Below are positions 24,928 to 33,022 of a DNA stretch of 64,000 nucleotides, piece after piece (position 1 is the first letter of the stretch; every line of letters begins with the position of its first letter). Source of the stretch: Azotosporobacter soli. Its GTDB lineage: Bacteria; Bacillota; Negativicutes; SG130. The notes beneath the pieces are model-generated. The model had not been told where the DNA came from and searched no databases. It was given only the letters and a program-made list of their open reading frames with translations. The stretch covers positions 62,001 through 126,000 of the forward strand of contig NZ_JAUAOA010000006.1 in assembly GCF_030542965.1 (NCBI RefSeq), in the 5' to 3' direction. Both the position numbers and the translations under genes were made by a program.

Positions 24928-26190
24928 TTATTGGTCGGTAAAGCGGCAGGGGGTCATATGCACCACCATGGCATCGCGCAGCTTGGGCTCGAACCAGGTG
25001 GACTTGGGCGGCATGATCAAGTTGGCGTCGGAAATTTCCATCAGCGCCTTGATCGAGGTCGGATAGAGCGAGAAAGCCACTTGGTATTCGCCCTGATCCA
25101 CCAGCCGTTCCAATTCTTTAATGCCCCGGATGCCGCCGACAAAACCAATCCGTTTATCGGTGCGCGGGTTTTCAATTCCTAAGATAGGCTTCAATAAATT
25201 CTCCTGTAAGATGCTGACGTCAAGACGTTGCAATGGATTGGCTTCGTCATAACTGTCAGCCTTGGCCACCAGCTTGTACCAAGCCTTGTCCAGGTACATG
25301 CCGAAATAATGCGGGTATTCGGCCCGGCAATCTTTGCGCGAGCAGGGATGGATCTCAAACTTTTCCTGCACTTGTTCCAGGAATGCTGTCTGGGACAAGC
25401 CATTCAAATCTTTGACGACGCGATTATAATCGAGGATCTTCATCATGTTATGCGGGAAGAGAACCGCCAGGAAGCGGTTGTAAGGCTCTTCGCCTGTATG
25501 ATTCGGATTCTCGCTGCGGCACTTGTCATACACGCGCGCGGCAGCTGCTGCGCGATGATGCCCGTCTGCGATATAGAGCGTCTCGATCCGGCCAAACGCT
25601 TCTTCGATCGCGCGAATCCGCTCCGGTTCGGAAACAACATAGAGCGTATGCACGATGCCGTCCTCAGTCGTGAACTCGTGCGCCGGCGTCTGCGCCATCG
25701 CCTGCGCCATCAGCGCATTGACCGTTTCGCTCGCGCGATAGGTGAGAAAGATCGCGCCGGTCTGCGCTTCGGTCGCGAGAATATGATTGACGCGGTCCTG
25801 TTCTTTGTCCGGCCGGGTCAGTTCGTGCTTCTTGATGATATTGTTCTTGTATTCTTCGACCGAAGCGGCGACGACCAGGCCGACCTGTTTATGATTGTCC
25901 ATTTGCTGCTTATATACATAAAAGCAAGGCTGCGCATCCGGCACGAGTAGGCCCGTGGCAATGAATTCCTTCATATTGCTTGCGGCCTTTGCATAGACTT
26001 CCGGCGCATGCGGGTCGATGCCCGCATCCAGTTCGGCTTCCGCCCGCGTCACGCGTAAAAAGCTGTCCTTATTCGCGGCAATCATCTGCCGCGCCTCTTT
26101 CGTATCCATCACATCATACGGCAGGGATACTACCCTCTCCGCCGAATCTTTCGCAGGCCGTAGCCCGCAAAACGGTTTTACACTTGCCAT
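24928..26190 (-). CDS. DUF1015 family protein, conserved serine-operon partner
   Basis: 420 residues with the family features KPFCGLRPAKDSAERVVSLPYDVMDTKEARQ at the N-terminus, IADGHHRAAAAARVYDKCR near 210 (a histidine-rich nucleotide-kinase-like motif) and MPPKSTWFEPKLRDAMVVH at the end. DUF1015 proteins are found beside serA and serC in many Firmicutes and archaea; archaeal relatives act as ADP- or ATP-dependent serine kinases. Here it lies between serA and serC, which supports a role in serine or phosphoserine metabolism, perhaps serine kinase. Its ATG follows TAGGAGGG. Confidence 0.85.
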   Translation of the reverse strand: MASVKPFCGLRPAKDSAERVVSLPYDVMDTKEARQMIAANKDSFLRVTRAEAELDAGIDPHAPEVYAKAASNMKEFIATGLLVPDAQPCFYVYKQQMDNHKQVGLVVAASVEEYKNNIIKKHELTRPDKEQDRVNHILATEAQTGAIFLTYRASETVNALMAQAMAQTPAHEFTTEDGIVHTLYVVSEPERIRAIEEAFGRIETLYIADGHHRAAAAARVYDKCRSENPNHTGEEPYNRFLAVLFPHNMMKILDYNRVVKDLNGLSQTAFLEQVQEKFEIHPCSRKDCRAEYPHYFGMYLDKAWYKLVAKADSYDEANPLQRLDVSILQENLLKPILGIENPRTDKRIGFVGGIRGIKELERLVDQGEYQVAFSLYPTSIKALMEISDANLIMPPKSTWFEPKLRDAMVVHMTPCRFTDQ

Positions 26191-26406
26191 ATCGTTTCCC
26201 TCCTACGGAATATTTTTATTTTATCATTTGCAACTCTCAGCATGCGACAGACGCCCCGCAGCGCAGGACAGCCCTGTCGAATGCCCTGCCTCTATTTTAT
26301 CGCCTATCCCGTCCTTTGCCTATAGTGAAATATTGTTTCCGTCCGGAATACAGACGTACGGCAGAGAAGTCGCAGACAAAACCGCAGGAGCCTCTTCGCT
26401 TTTACC

Positions 26407-27993
26407 CTACATACCGGAAAAATTGATCAGCTTGGAGTCGAGGATACCGTCTACCGCTTTGATCTTCAAGAGCACCGATGCCGGCACGTCGGAATCGACG
26501 CCCATTACCATGATACTTGTGCCTTCGACATCGGTCTTGCCAACCTGCATACTGTTGATATTGATGCCGTCCGCACCAAGGATCGTGCCGACTTTGCCGA
26601 TGATACCCGGCCGATTGTAATGCGGCCCGATTAGGAGCCAGCCTTTCGGATCGACATCGACGCGGTAGCCGTCTATTGTCACAATGCGTCCCTCTTCTTT
26701 GCCGAACAGCGTACCGGACACCGTATGCAGGTGCTTGTCGGTATGCACTTTGACCGTGATCAGATCGGCAAAATTCGCTTTTTCCTTGCTGCGCACCTCT
26801 CTGACTTTAATGCCGCGCGATTTCGCGATAAACGGCGCATTCACATAATTGACATGTTCGGTCAGGATGCTGCCGAGCAGACCTTTGATCACCGCGGTGG
26901 TCAGCATCTTAGTATCGACTTCGCCGATGTCGCCGTTGTATTCGACATCCACTGCATTGATGCGTCCGTCGGCCAGATGGATCGCCAGACAGCCCATCTT
27001 CTCCGCAAGATTGAAGTAAGGCTTGATGACTTCAAGCACATGCGACTGCAGCGGCGCCATATTAACCGCGGTCGAAATCGGCTCTCCTTTCAATACCGCG
27101 ATAATGCCATGCGCCACATCAACCGCGACGCCAACCTGCGCTTCCGCGGTCGAAGCGCCAAGATGCGGCGTCAGGATAATATTCGGCGCTTTTAAAAGCG
27201 GATTATCGGCTTCGACCGGCTCTTTTGCAAACACGTCGACCGCCGCTCCGGCGACAATGCCGTCGGTCAGCGCTTGCGCCAGATCCGCTTCGTTAATGAT
27301 GCCGCCGCGCGCGCAGTTGATCAAGCGCACGCTGGGCTTCATCTTGGCAAAGGACTCTTTGTTCAGCAGATTCTTTGTTTCTGGCGTCAGCGGCATATGC
27401 AGCGTAATGAAGTCGGCGCGCGGGAAGATATCTGCCAGTTCAACCAGCTCGATGCCCATGTTTTCCGCTTGTTCTGCGCTAATGAACGGATCGTAGGCGA
27501 TTACCTTCATTTCCATCGCCAACGAACGTTTCGCAACGCCGCCGCCGATGCGGCCAAGGCCGATGATGCCAAGCGTCTTGCCGCGCAATTCGACGCCCAT
27601 CAATTTGCTGCGCAGCCACTTGCCCTCGCGCATTCCAGCATGACCTTGCGGAATATTGCGCGCCATGCTGAGCATCATCGCCATCGTGTGCTCCGTCGCG
27701 GCTACAGTGTTTCCTTCCGGCGCGTTCAAAACTACGATGCCTTTTTGCGTCGCGGCTTCGACGTCGATGTTGTCGACGCCGACCCCGGCCCGGCCAATGA
27801 CCTTCAAACGTTCGGCTACCGCGATAACCGCTTTCGTAACCTTGGTTTCACTGCGCACGACCAGCGCGTCATACTCCGGAATAATGCGGATCAACTCTTC
27901 CGCCGGCAGATTCGTCTTCACATCCACCTCAAACTGTTCGCGTAAAATCGCTACCCCTTGCTCCGATACCGGATCGCTGACTAAAATTTTCAT
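26407..27993 (-). CDS. serA: D-3-phosphoglycerate dehydrogenase
   Basis: 528 residues, the long SerA type. The start is the ATG at 27993, with GGAGGG 7 bases ahead; an earlier in-frame ATG would add five residues that overlap that site. The NAD domain carries GIIGLGRIGGGVA near 145 and the catalytic residues in NCARGGIINE and LTPHLGAST. ASB and ACT domains follow (about 320-528), ending YRVDVDPKGWLLIGPHYNRPGIIGKVG, so the enzyme is likely serine-inhibited. It oxidises 3-phosphoglycerate, the entry to serine synthesis. A T-box leader and a strong promoter lie upstream; DUF1015 and serC follow downstream. Confidence 0.97.
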   Translation of the reverse strand: MKILVSDPVSEQGVAILREQFEVDVKTNLPAEELIRIIPEYDALVVRSETKVTKAVIAVAERLKVIGRAGVGVDNIDVEAATQKGIVVLNAPEGNTVAATEHTMAMMLSMARNIPQGHAGMREGKWLRSKLMGVELRGKTLGIIGLGRIGGGVAKRSLAMEMKVIAYDPFISAEQAENMGIELVELADIFPRADFITLHMPLTPETKNLLNKESFAKMKPSVRLINCARGGIINEADLAQALTDGIVAGAAVDVFAKEPVEADNPLLKAPNIILTPHLGASTAEAQVGVAVDVAHGIIAVLKGEPISTAVNMAPLQSHVLEVIKPYFNLAEKMGCLAIHLADGRINAVDVEYNGDIGEVDTKMLTTAVIKGLLGSILTEHVNYVNAPFIAKSRGIKVREVRSKEKANFADLITVKVHTDKHLHTVSGTLFGKEEGRIVTIDGYRVDVDPKGWLLIGPHYNRPGIIGKVGTILGADGININSMQVGKTDVEGTSIMVMGVDSDVPASVLLKIKAVDGILDSKLINFSGM

Positions 27994-28103
27994 GTTGCAT
28001 CCCTCCATCTATCTGCTTGAAGCTTTATTTTTATTTCCACCCCGTAGTTTGCAGCCTGATTGCGTGTGGAAACACCCCGCCTGAAAAATTCGGCCGCGTA
28101 GAA

Positions 28104-28325
28104 TAAAAAAGCTCTCGTCCCTGCACTAAACAGGGACGAGAGCATACTCCCGCGTTGCCACCCAAATTGCCGGAAAACCGGCCAACTCGTTCCGCTGTAT
28201 GGGGCGGTCCCCTTTGACTCGTCGCCAATTGCTCCCGGGCGGAATCATACGTCTGAAGCACCGGCTTACACCAACCGCCGGCTCTCTTGGCCTTCAGCAC
28301 TTACGACATCCCGTTCTTTGCAAAA
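28104..28325 (-). promoter_or_regulatory. T-box leader of serA
   Basis: On the minus strand the leader shows the T-box landmarks: AGAGAG and a GGTTGGTGTAAGCC distal loop in stem I, then the antiterminator element GGGTGGCAACGCGGG (28163-28149), then a perfect intrinsic terminator (28111-28143, arms GCTCTCGTCCCTG and CAGGGACGAGAGC) with TTTTTTATTC. Uncharged tRNA should relieve termination. I could not fix the specifier codon with certainty; TCC (28243-28241), a serine codon, lies at the base of stem I and would fit the serA context. Confidence 0.93.
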
Positions 28326-28347
28326 TTTCATTTTTCAATTGAAACTG

Positions 28348-28376
28348 ATTATACAGCCTCTCCCGACGCAAGTCAA
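28348..28376 (-). promoter_or_regulatory. serA promoter
   Basis: TTGACT (28376-28371) and TATAAT (28353-28348) with a 17-base spacer, close to the sigma-A consensus. It lies about 22 bases before the T-box. Confidence 0.85.
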
Positions 28377-28596
28377 GTGTGTTTTTCACAAAAACATTCC
28401 TTTTTATATTTTACACTTTTCTTCTTTCTACTCGCACTTCTTTCCTTTTTCCGCCTTTTTCGCGCGCTAAACCTCTTGCGTCGGCAGTAATTTATCGTAC
28501 GCCGCAAACAGGAAATTCCTCTTGCCGTCCAGAATAGGAGGAGTATTGCGTCCATGCCAAGCACGGACGACACTGATTACGCAGCAGGAGGATTTC
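28377..28596. other. Gap between the serA promoter and the flavin reductase gene
   Basis: No gene or strong structure is visible except T- and A-rich tracts near 28381-28450. The promoter of the gene at 28597 should lie here, but I cannot pick it out. Confidence 0.5.
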
Positions 28597-29100
28597 ATGC
28601 AACAAGAACTTTCTTATAATGAATATGCCAAAGAAGCGGTAGAAATTCTCAGTAAAGGCGCTTTTTTGACTACCGCGGCCAACGGCGCGCAGAACACGAT
28701 GACAATTGCCTGGGGCAGCATCGGCTATATCTGGCAGCGTCCGGTCTTCATGGTCATGGTCCGGCCCTCGCGCCACAGCTACCAAATGCTTGAAGCAAGC
28801 GGCGAATTCACGGTAAGCCTGCCGCTTAAGGACATGAAAGAAGCGCTCGCCGTCTGCGGTTCAAAATCGGGTCGCGAGCTCGACAAGTTTGCTGCGGCCG
28901 GTCTGAAGGCCGCGCCGAGCCGGAACGTCGCCGCACCGATCATCGAAGGCTGCGGTCTGCATTACGAATGCCGCGTCGTCTTCAAGCAAACGATGGATCC
29001 AGCTCATTTGGATCCATCCATCGCCGCACAAAAATATGCCAGCGGCGATTTTCACACGTTATATTTCGGTGAAATCCTGGCCTGTTACAAAGACGCTTGA
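28597..29100 (+). CDS. Flavin reductase-like (FMN-binding split barrel) protein
   Basis: 167 residues from the ATG at 28597, after GCAGGAGG. The fold is shown by KGAFLTTAANGAQNTMTIAWGSIGYIW at about 21-48, HSYQMLEASGEFTVSLP near 60-75 and IEGCGLHYECRVVFKQTMD at about 115-133. It belongs to the flavin reductase/FMN-binding family of anaerobes (FlaRed), probably reducing FMN or carrying flavin-dependent electron transfer. No partner gene is obvious. It is monocistronic, followed by the MBL hydrolase 78 bases on. Confidence 0.85.
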   Translation: MQQELSYNEYAKEAVEILSKGAFLTTAANGAQNTMTIAWGSIGYIWQRPVFMVMVRPSRHSYQMLEASGEFTVSLPLKDMKEALAVCGSKSGRELDKFAAAGLKAAPSRNVAAPIIEGCGLHYECRVVFKQTMDPAHLDPSIAAQKYASGDFHTLYFGEILACYKDA

Positions 29101-29177
29101 CACCGCACTCTTACATCTTACTACGCTTTACGCCTGTAGCAGCCTCCATACTACACGCATAGGGGAGGTCTATGTTC

Positions 29178-30011
29178 ATGAAAGCAACCGTTATCATCGA
29201 CAATCAGGTTCCGGTGAATGCCAAACGGCCGTTTCGCGCCGAACACGGGCAAGCGCTGCTCCTGGAAACAAAAGGACGACTTATTTTGTTCGATGCGGGC
29301 CAATCCGAGCTTGTCATCCACAATCTCAGTCTCCTGGGCGTCCGGCCTGCCGATCTCGACGCGATCGTCATCAGTCACGGGCATTATGATCACACCGGCG
29401 GCTTGTCGGCGATCCTGACGCACGCACGCAAGCGCCTGCCGGTCTACATCCATCCGCAGGCATTCGTGCCTCGCTTTTCCGAATCGGAAACACGCCGTTT
29501 CATCGGCATACCGTTCAGCCAGGAACTTCTCGTCCAGCTCGGCGCCGACTTTCAACTTGTCACAGAGCCGCTCGCGCTGGACGATGACCTTTGGCTAAGC
29601 GGCCCGATCCCGCGTGAGAGTGGATTCGAGCAGACGCCGTCATCCTTTATCCGCATCGCCGAGCAGGGCTGCGCCTGTCACGACTCCGTCATTGACGACA
29701 TGTCCTTATACGTCAAAACCGCTGCAGGTCTCGTCGTGATTTCAGGCTGCGCGCATGCCGGCATTATTAATACGATTATGCACGGCCTATCCGTCACTGA
29801 CAGTCTGCGACTCTACGGCATCATCGGCGGCACGCATCTTGGTCCTGCGCCGCTTGCGCAGCAGGAGGAAACACTCCGTCAGCTGGCGGATTTCTCGCCT
29901 ACTTTCATCGCGGCCAACCACTGTACCGGCTTCGCAATGCTAAGCCGACTCGCCAACCAATTCGGCGAAAAGTTCACGCCCGCCTTTGTCGGTACGCAGC
30001 TGGAATTTTAG
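29178..30011 (+). CDS. MBL fold metallo-hydrolase
   Basis: 277 residues from the ATG at 29178 (GGGGAGG about 9 bases ahead; the ATG at 29172 is in frame but too close). The metallo-beta-lactamase motif SHGHYDHTGG lies near residue 69-78, with further ligands in SGCAHAGIIN near 192 and ANHCTGF near 250. It is like the TTHA/YmaE group of MBL proteins involved in 7,8-dihydropterin-6-methyl-4-(beta-D-ribofuranosyl)-aminobenzene phosphate synthesis and related hydrolyses; the substrate is uncertain. Followed by a terminator at 30014. Confidence 0.85.
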   Translation: MKATVIIDNQVPVNAKRPFRAEHGQALLLETKGRLILFDAGQSELVIHNLSLLGVRPADLDAIVISHGHYDHTGGLSAILTHARKRLPVYIHPQAFVPRFSESETRRFIGIPFSQELLVQLGADFQLVTEPLALDDDLWLSGPIPRESGFEQTPSSFIRIAEQGCACHDSVIDDMSLYVKTAAGLVVISGCAHAGIINTIMHGLSVTDSLRLYGIIGGTHLGPAPLAQQEETLRQLADFSPTFIAANHCTGFAMLSRLANQFGEKFTPAFVGTQLEF

Positions 30012-30013
30012 TC

Positions 30014-30055
30014 AAAAAAGTGTCTGTCGCTAAATTCGCGACAGACACTTTTTTT
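30014..30055 (+). terminator. Terminator shared with the convergent gene
   Basis: AAAAAGTGTCTGTCGC pairs with GCGACAGACACTTTTT, with A-run before and T-run after, so it can act both ways between the gene ending at 30011 and the one ending at 30062. Confidence 0.9.
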
Positions 30056-30061
30056 GGCTCC

Positions 30062-30373
30062 TTAAAAACTGCACTCGACGCAGTAGCGACCTCTGACTTC
30101 CTTGATCGCTTGAAGGGCTCCATTAAAATAATCGTCGTCCGTCTTACCGTCTTCGGCAGGCATCAAACCGCACATGACCTGGCACGAATCGAGCAACGTC
30201 CCTTTATATTCTTCAAAGACTTCATGCTGGTATTTGCCGCTGAATACGTTGCTGTCCACCAATTCAACCAACGTCACCACCGCCGCATACGACTGCAGCC
30301 GTTCCATTTCCGACTGATCTTTCAGCAAGCGTACAACCATCTCTAATTTTTCTAAACATAGTTTGACTCTCAT
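30062..30373 (-). CDS. Hypothetical protein
   Basis: 103 residues. AGGAGG precedes the ATG. It looks helical, starting MRVKLCLEKLEMVVRLLKD and ending EVRGRYCVECSF with two Cys. No family recognised. It stands alone between terminators. Confidence 0.55.
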   Translation of the reverse strand: MRVKLCLEKLEMVVRLLKDQSEMERLQSYAAVVTLVELVDSNVFSGKYQHEVFEEYKGTLLDSCQVMCGLMPAEDGKTDDDYFNGALQAIKEVRGRYCVECSF

Positions 30374-30466
30374 TTTGATCGCCTCCTATCTTTGGTATTT
30401 ATTCGTATTCAGCATAGGCGCAAGAAATTCCTCTTTTCCGTCAGAAGATTCAGTTTTCTCCAGAAA

Positions 30467-30503
30467 AATAAAAAGCCGCGCCGCTTAAAAGCGACCACGG
30501 CCT
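30467..30503 (-). terminator. Terminator of the DUF2225 gene
   Basis: On the minus strand GGCCG-T-GGTCGCTT pairs with AAGCG-GCGCGGC and is followed by TTTTTATTTTTC. Confidence 0.75.
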
Positions 30504-30508
30504 TTATA

Positions 30509-31228
30509 TCATTCGCCCAATTGCTCTTCGCTCACTTCTTCTCCGGCTAAGCGCTTCAAGCGATCCCGCTCTTCACGCGCCGCATGCCAAGCATCGCGCG
30601 CCATATCCATCAGACGTTTTTCAAACTTCGCCTGCGGATTGGAGACGACCTTGTTGAAATAAAGCAGCGACTGTTCCGCCTTGCCTGTGCGGCGCAATAA
30701 TTCGCCGACCAGGTAAAGCAGATTAAGCTCCGACATGCCGCCGATCGGAAAGCGTTCTTTCGCCATCGCAGCGTCAAACAGCTCCGCCGCTTTAGCAAGC
30801 GCCAGTTGCTCTTCTTCTTCCTGCTCCCCTTCACGATAGAGCCAGCCTAAACGTAGATATAAGCCGGCCAACTTGCTGTTTTGCTGTTTTGTCAGCCCAG
30901 CAAAAAAGATCGCCAGTTTATAGGTCGCTATCGCCTGCTCGCGTGTACGAATCCCGCTAAAATCTACGCTGACCTCCCGACCAGCCAAGAATTTCTTAAC
31001 CAGTTCCACCGCTGTAGATGAGATTTCGCCAAACTCCGCTTCCTGCGCCGCATAGCCGCAGTTCGGACAGACCCAGACGCTGTAATAATAGGGATTCACA
31101 TCCCGGTAGTGCATGCAAAAGTCGCTGTCCTGTTTTTCCGTTATCAGACGGGACCGCACCTTCGTCACATGAATTTTTTCTTCACACACCTTACAGATCC
31201 GTTCCGCTTCGTATAATGCATCCGCCAT
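30509..31228 (-). CDS. DUF2225 protein (zinc-ribbon and TPR-like)
   Basis: 239 residues from the ATG at 31228, preceded by GGGGGTG; a GTG nine bases earlier is in frame but less likely. The N-terminus has CKVCEEK and a CPNCGYAAQEAEF motif near 54-65, together a zinc-binding unit, then a helical TPR-like part with LYLRLGWLYREGEQEEEEQLALAKAAEL. DUF2225 occurs in many Firmicutes; its role is not known to me. It lies downstream of cydC with a gap of 67 bases. Confidence 0.8.
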   Translation of the reverse strand: MADALYEAERICKVCEEKIHVTKVRSRLITEKQDSDFCMHYRDVNPYYYSVWVCPNCGYAAQEAEFGEISSTAVELVKKFLAGREVSVDFSGIRTREQAIATYKLAIFFAGLTKQQNSKLAGLYLRLGWLYREGEQEEEEQLALAKAAELFDAAMAKERFPIGGMSELNLLYLVGELLRRTGKAEQSLLYFNKVVSNPQAKFEKRLMDMARDAWHAAREERDRLKRLAGEEVSEEQLGE

Positions 31229-31294
31229 GTTTTTCACACCCCCGCCTTATAACTTTACCACAAACGTCAGCCACTGCCTACAGGCAGTCTGTTT

Positions 31295-33022
31295 TTATCG
31301 CATTAAATCAAACGGCAGCGTGTCGCGCTGCTGCAGCCACATCTGGCGGAAAAGGCTGCGCCTGCCCAGCAATTCCTGCATGCTGCCTCGTTCGGCCACC
31401 CGTCCGCGCTCAAGCAGAATGATTTCATCCGCCTCTTTTAAGCCTACCGTCAAGCGATGCGTTATCAGCAGCACACCGCAAACTCGCTGCGCCTCATCCA
31501 GCGCCGCCAAAACTTTTTCTTCCAGCAACGCGTCAAGGCCGACTGTCGCCTCATCCCAGATGAGAAACGGCGCTTTTTTTAGGAAGCTGCGCGCAAGCGC
31601 GACACGCTGCCGCTCGCCGCCCGACAGGCTTTTCCCTTGCGCACCGACAAGCGTCTTCATTCCCTCCGGCAGCGCTGCCGCCACTTCGCTCAGTTGCGCA
31701 GCCGCTGCCGCAGCGTCGACCGCGGCCTCGTCCGCGTGCGGCTCAGCCAAACGAATGTTGTCTTCCAGGCTGGCCTGAAACAAATGGCCTGCCTGCGGTA
31801 CTAAGCTTACTGAGTCCAGCGGAAGCATCGCGACGCTTCGCCCGTCCAAAGAAATCGTCCCCGCTTGTTTCGGCAGAAAGCCGAGCAGCACATTGAGCAG
31901 CGTCGTCTTGCCTGAACCGCTCGCCCCGACAATCGCTACCCGTCGCCCCGGTTCGAGAAAAAAAGAGATATCCTCGATGCCCGCTTCGTCCGGACCATGC
32001 CGATAGCTTAGCGCGCTTACGCTTACTTTTTTCACTCGCGTTCTTTGCGGCGCTGCGTCAGCCTCCTTCGACTGAGAAAAGCGCAGGAGACCGCGCAAAC
32101 GCCGCCATGCGGTCAGACTTTCCGCCAGATAGTATACCGCTGCCGGCAAGAGCAGGACCGCTTCGAACGCACTTTGCACGCCAAGCACCAGCGGCGCCAG
32201 GTGTACGCCCGCCAACCTCCCCTGCTCGACCAGCAGTATGCCCAAGACCAACAAGAAAAAGAATGTCAGCTGCAGCAGCAAATTGCCGTAGCTTTCACCG
32301 CGGACAAGAATCTTTGACGCGCGGCTTTGCGCTTCGATCAGCCTCCGGCTGGCATGTTCCAGCAGCGTCTGGCGTTCCTGACAGCGGTTCGCCGCCCAAA
32401 GGCTTTCCATGCCAAGCACCGTTTCCAGAATCTGTTCACGCAGGCGAAGCCGCTCCAAACTCAACTCGGTCGTGACTTTCTTTTGCCGCTGCTTCGTCAG
32501 CCAGGGCAGCAAAAGACCGGCGCTCAGAAAGGCGGTCGTGATCAATGCGGGCAACTGCCAGGCAAGCGGCAAAAGAAAATAACAGACTGGTCCCAGCACC
32601 GCAAGCGAAATCCCGAGCGGCAGGAGCGAGCGCAGATAAAATTCTTTCAGGATTTCAACATCCTCGACCACCGTCGTAAGCCAGTCTGCACGATCACGCG
32701 CCAAAAACTGCGTCCACGGCAACGCTTCAAGCCCTTGATAGCAGCGAACCCGAACCGATTCCAACAAGCGAAACGTCGCATCGTGCGAGACATAGCGCTC
32801 CGCATAACGGCAGACGGCTCGCGCCAGACCGAAAAAACGCACGCCGACAATGACCGGCGACAATTCTGCTGCCGATGGATGCAGCGCCGCAGCCGAAATC
32901 AGATACGCCGACAGCACCATCAGACCCGTCCCGGACACAACCGTCCCCCAGCCAAAAAAAAGCGCGCTCAGCATAACCGGCCAGGCGCTTCCCAGCAAAC
33001 GAATCAATTCCCAATATCCCAT
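31295..33022 (-). CDS. cydC: CydC, cysteine/glutathione exporter half-transporter
   Basis: 575 residues from the ATG at 33022, which has GGGGGG upstream and lies inside the end of cydD (19-base overlap); a longer in-frame reading would start 87 bases earlier with atypical sequence. Six membrane helices, then an ABC domain with Walker A GASGSGKTT near 370, signature LSGGERQRVALARSFL and Walker B FLIWDEATVGLD. With CydD it forms a heterodimeric exporter of Cys and glutathione needed to assemble cytochrome bd and b-type haems. The cydAB operon lies at 39612-41992. Confidence 0.95.
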   Translation of the reverse strand: MGYWELIRLLGSAWPVMLSALFFGWGTVVSGTGLMVLSAYLISAAALHPSAAELSPVIVGVRFFGLARAVCRYAERYVSHDATFRLLESVRVRCYQGLEALPWTQFLARDRADWLTTVVEDVEILKEFYLRSLLPLGISLAVLGPVCYFLLPLAWQLPALITTAFLSAGLLLPWLTKQRQKKVTTELSLERLRLREQILETVLGMESLWAANRCQERQTLLEHASRRLIEAQSRASKILVRGESYGNLLLQLTFFFLLVLGILLVEQGRLAGVHLAPLVLGVQSAFEAVLLLPAAVYYLAESLTAWRRLRGLLRFSQSKEADAAPQRTRVKKVSVSALSYRHGPDEAGIEDISFFLEPGRRVAIVGASGSGKTTLLNVLLGFLPKQAGTISLDGRSVAMLPLDSVSLVPQAGHLFQASLEDNIRLAEPHADEAAVDAAAAAAQLSEVAAALPEGMKTLVGAQGKSLSGGERQRVALARSFLKKAPFLIWDEATVGLDALLEEKVLAALDEAQRVCGVLLITHRLTVGLKEADEIILLERGRVAERGSMQELLGRRSLFRQMWLQQRDTLPFDLMR

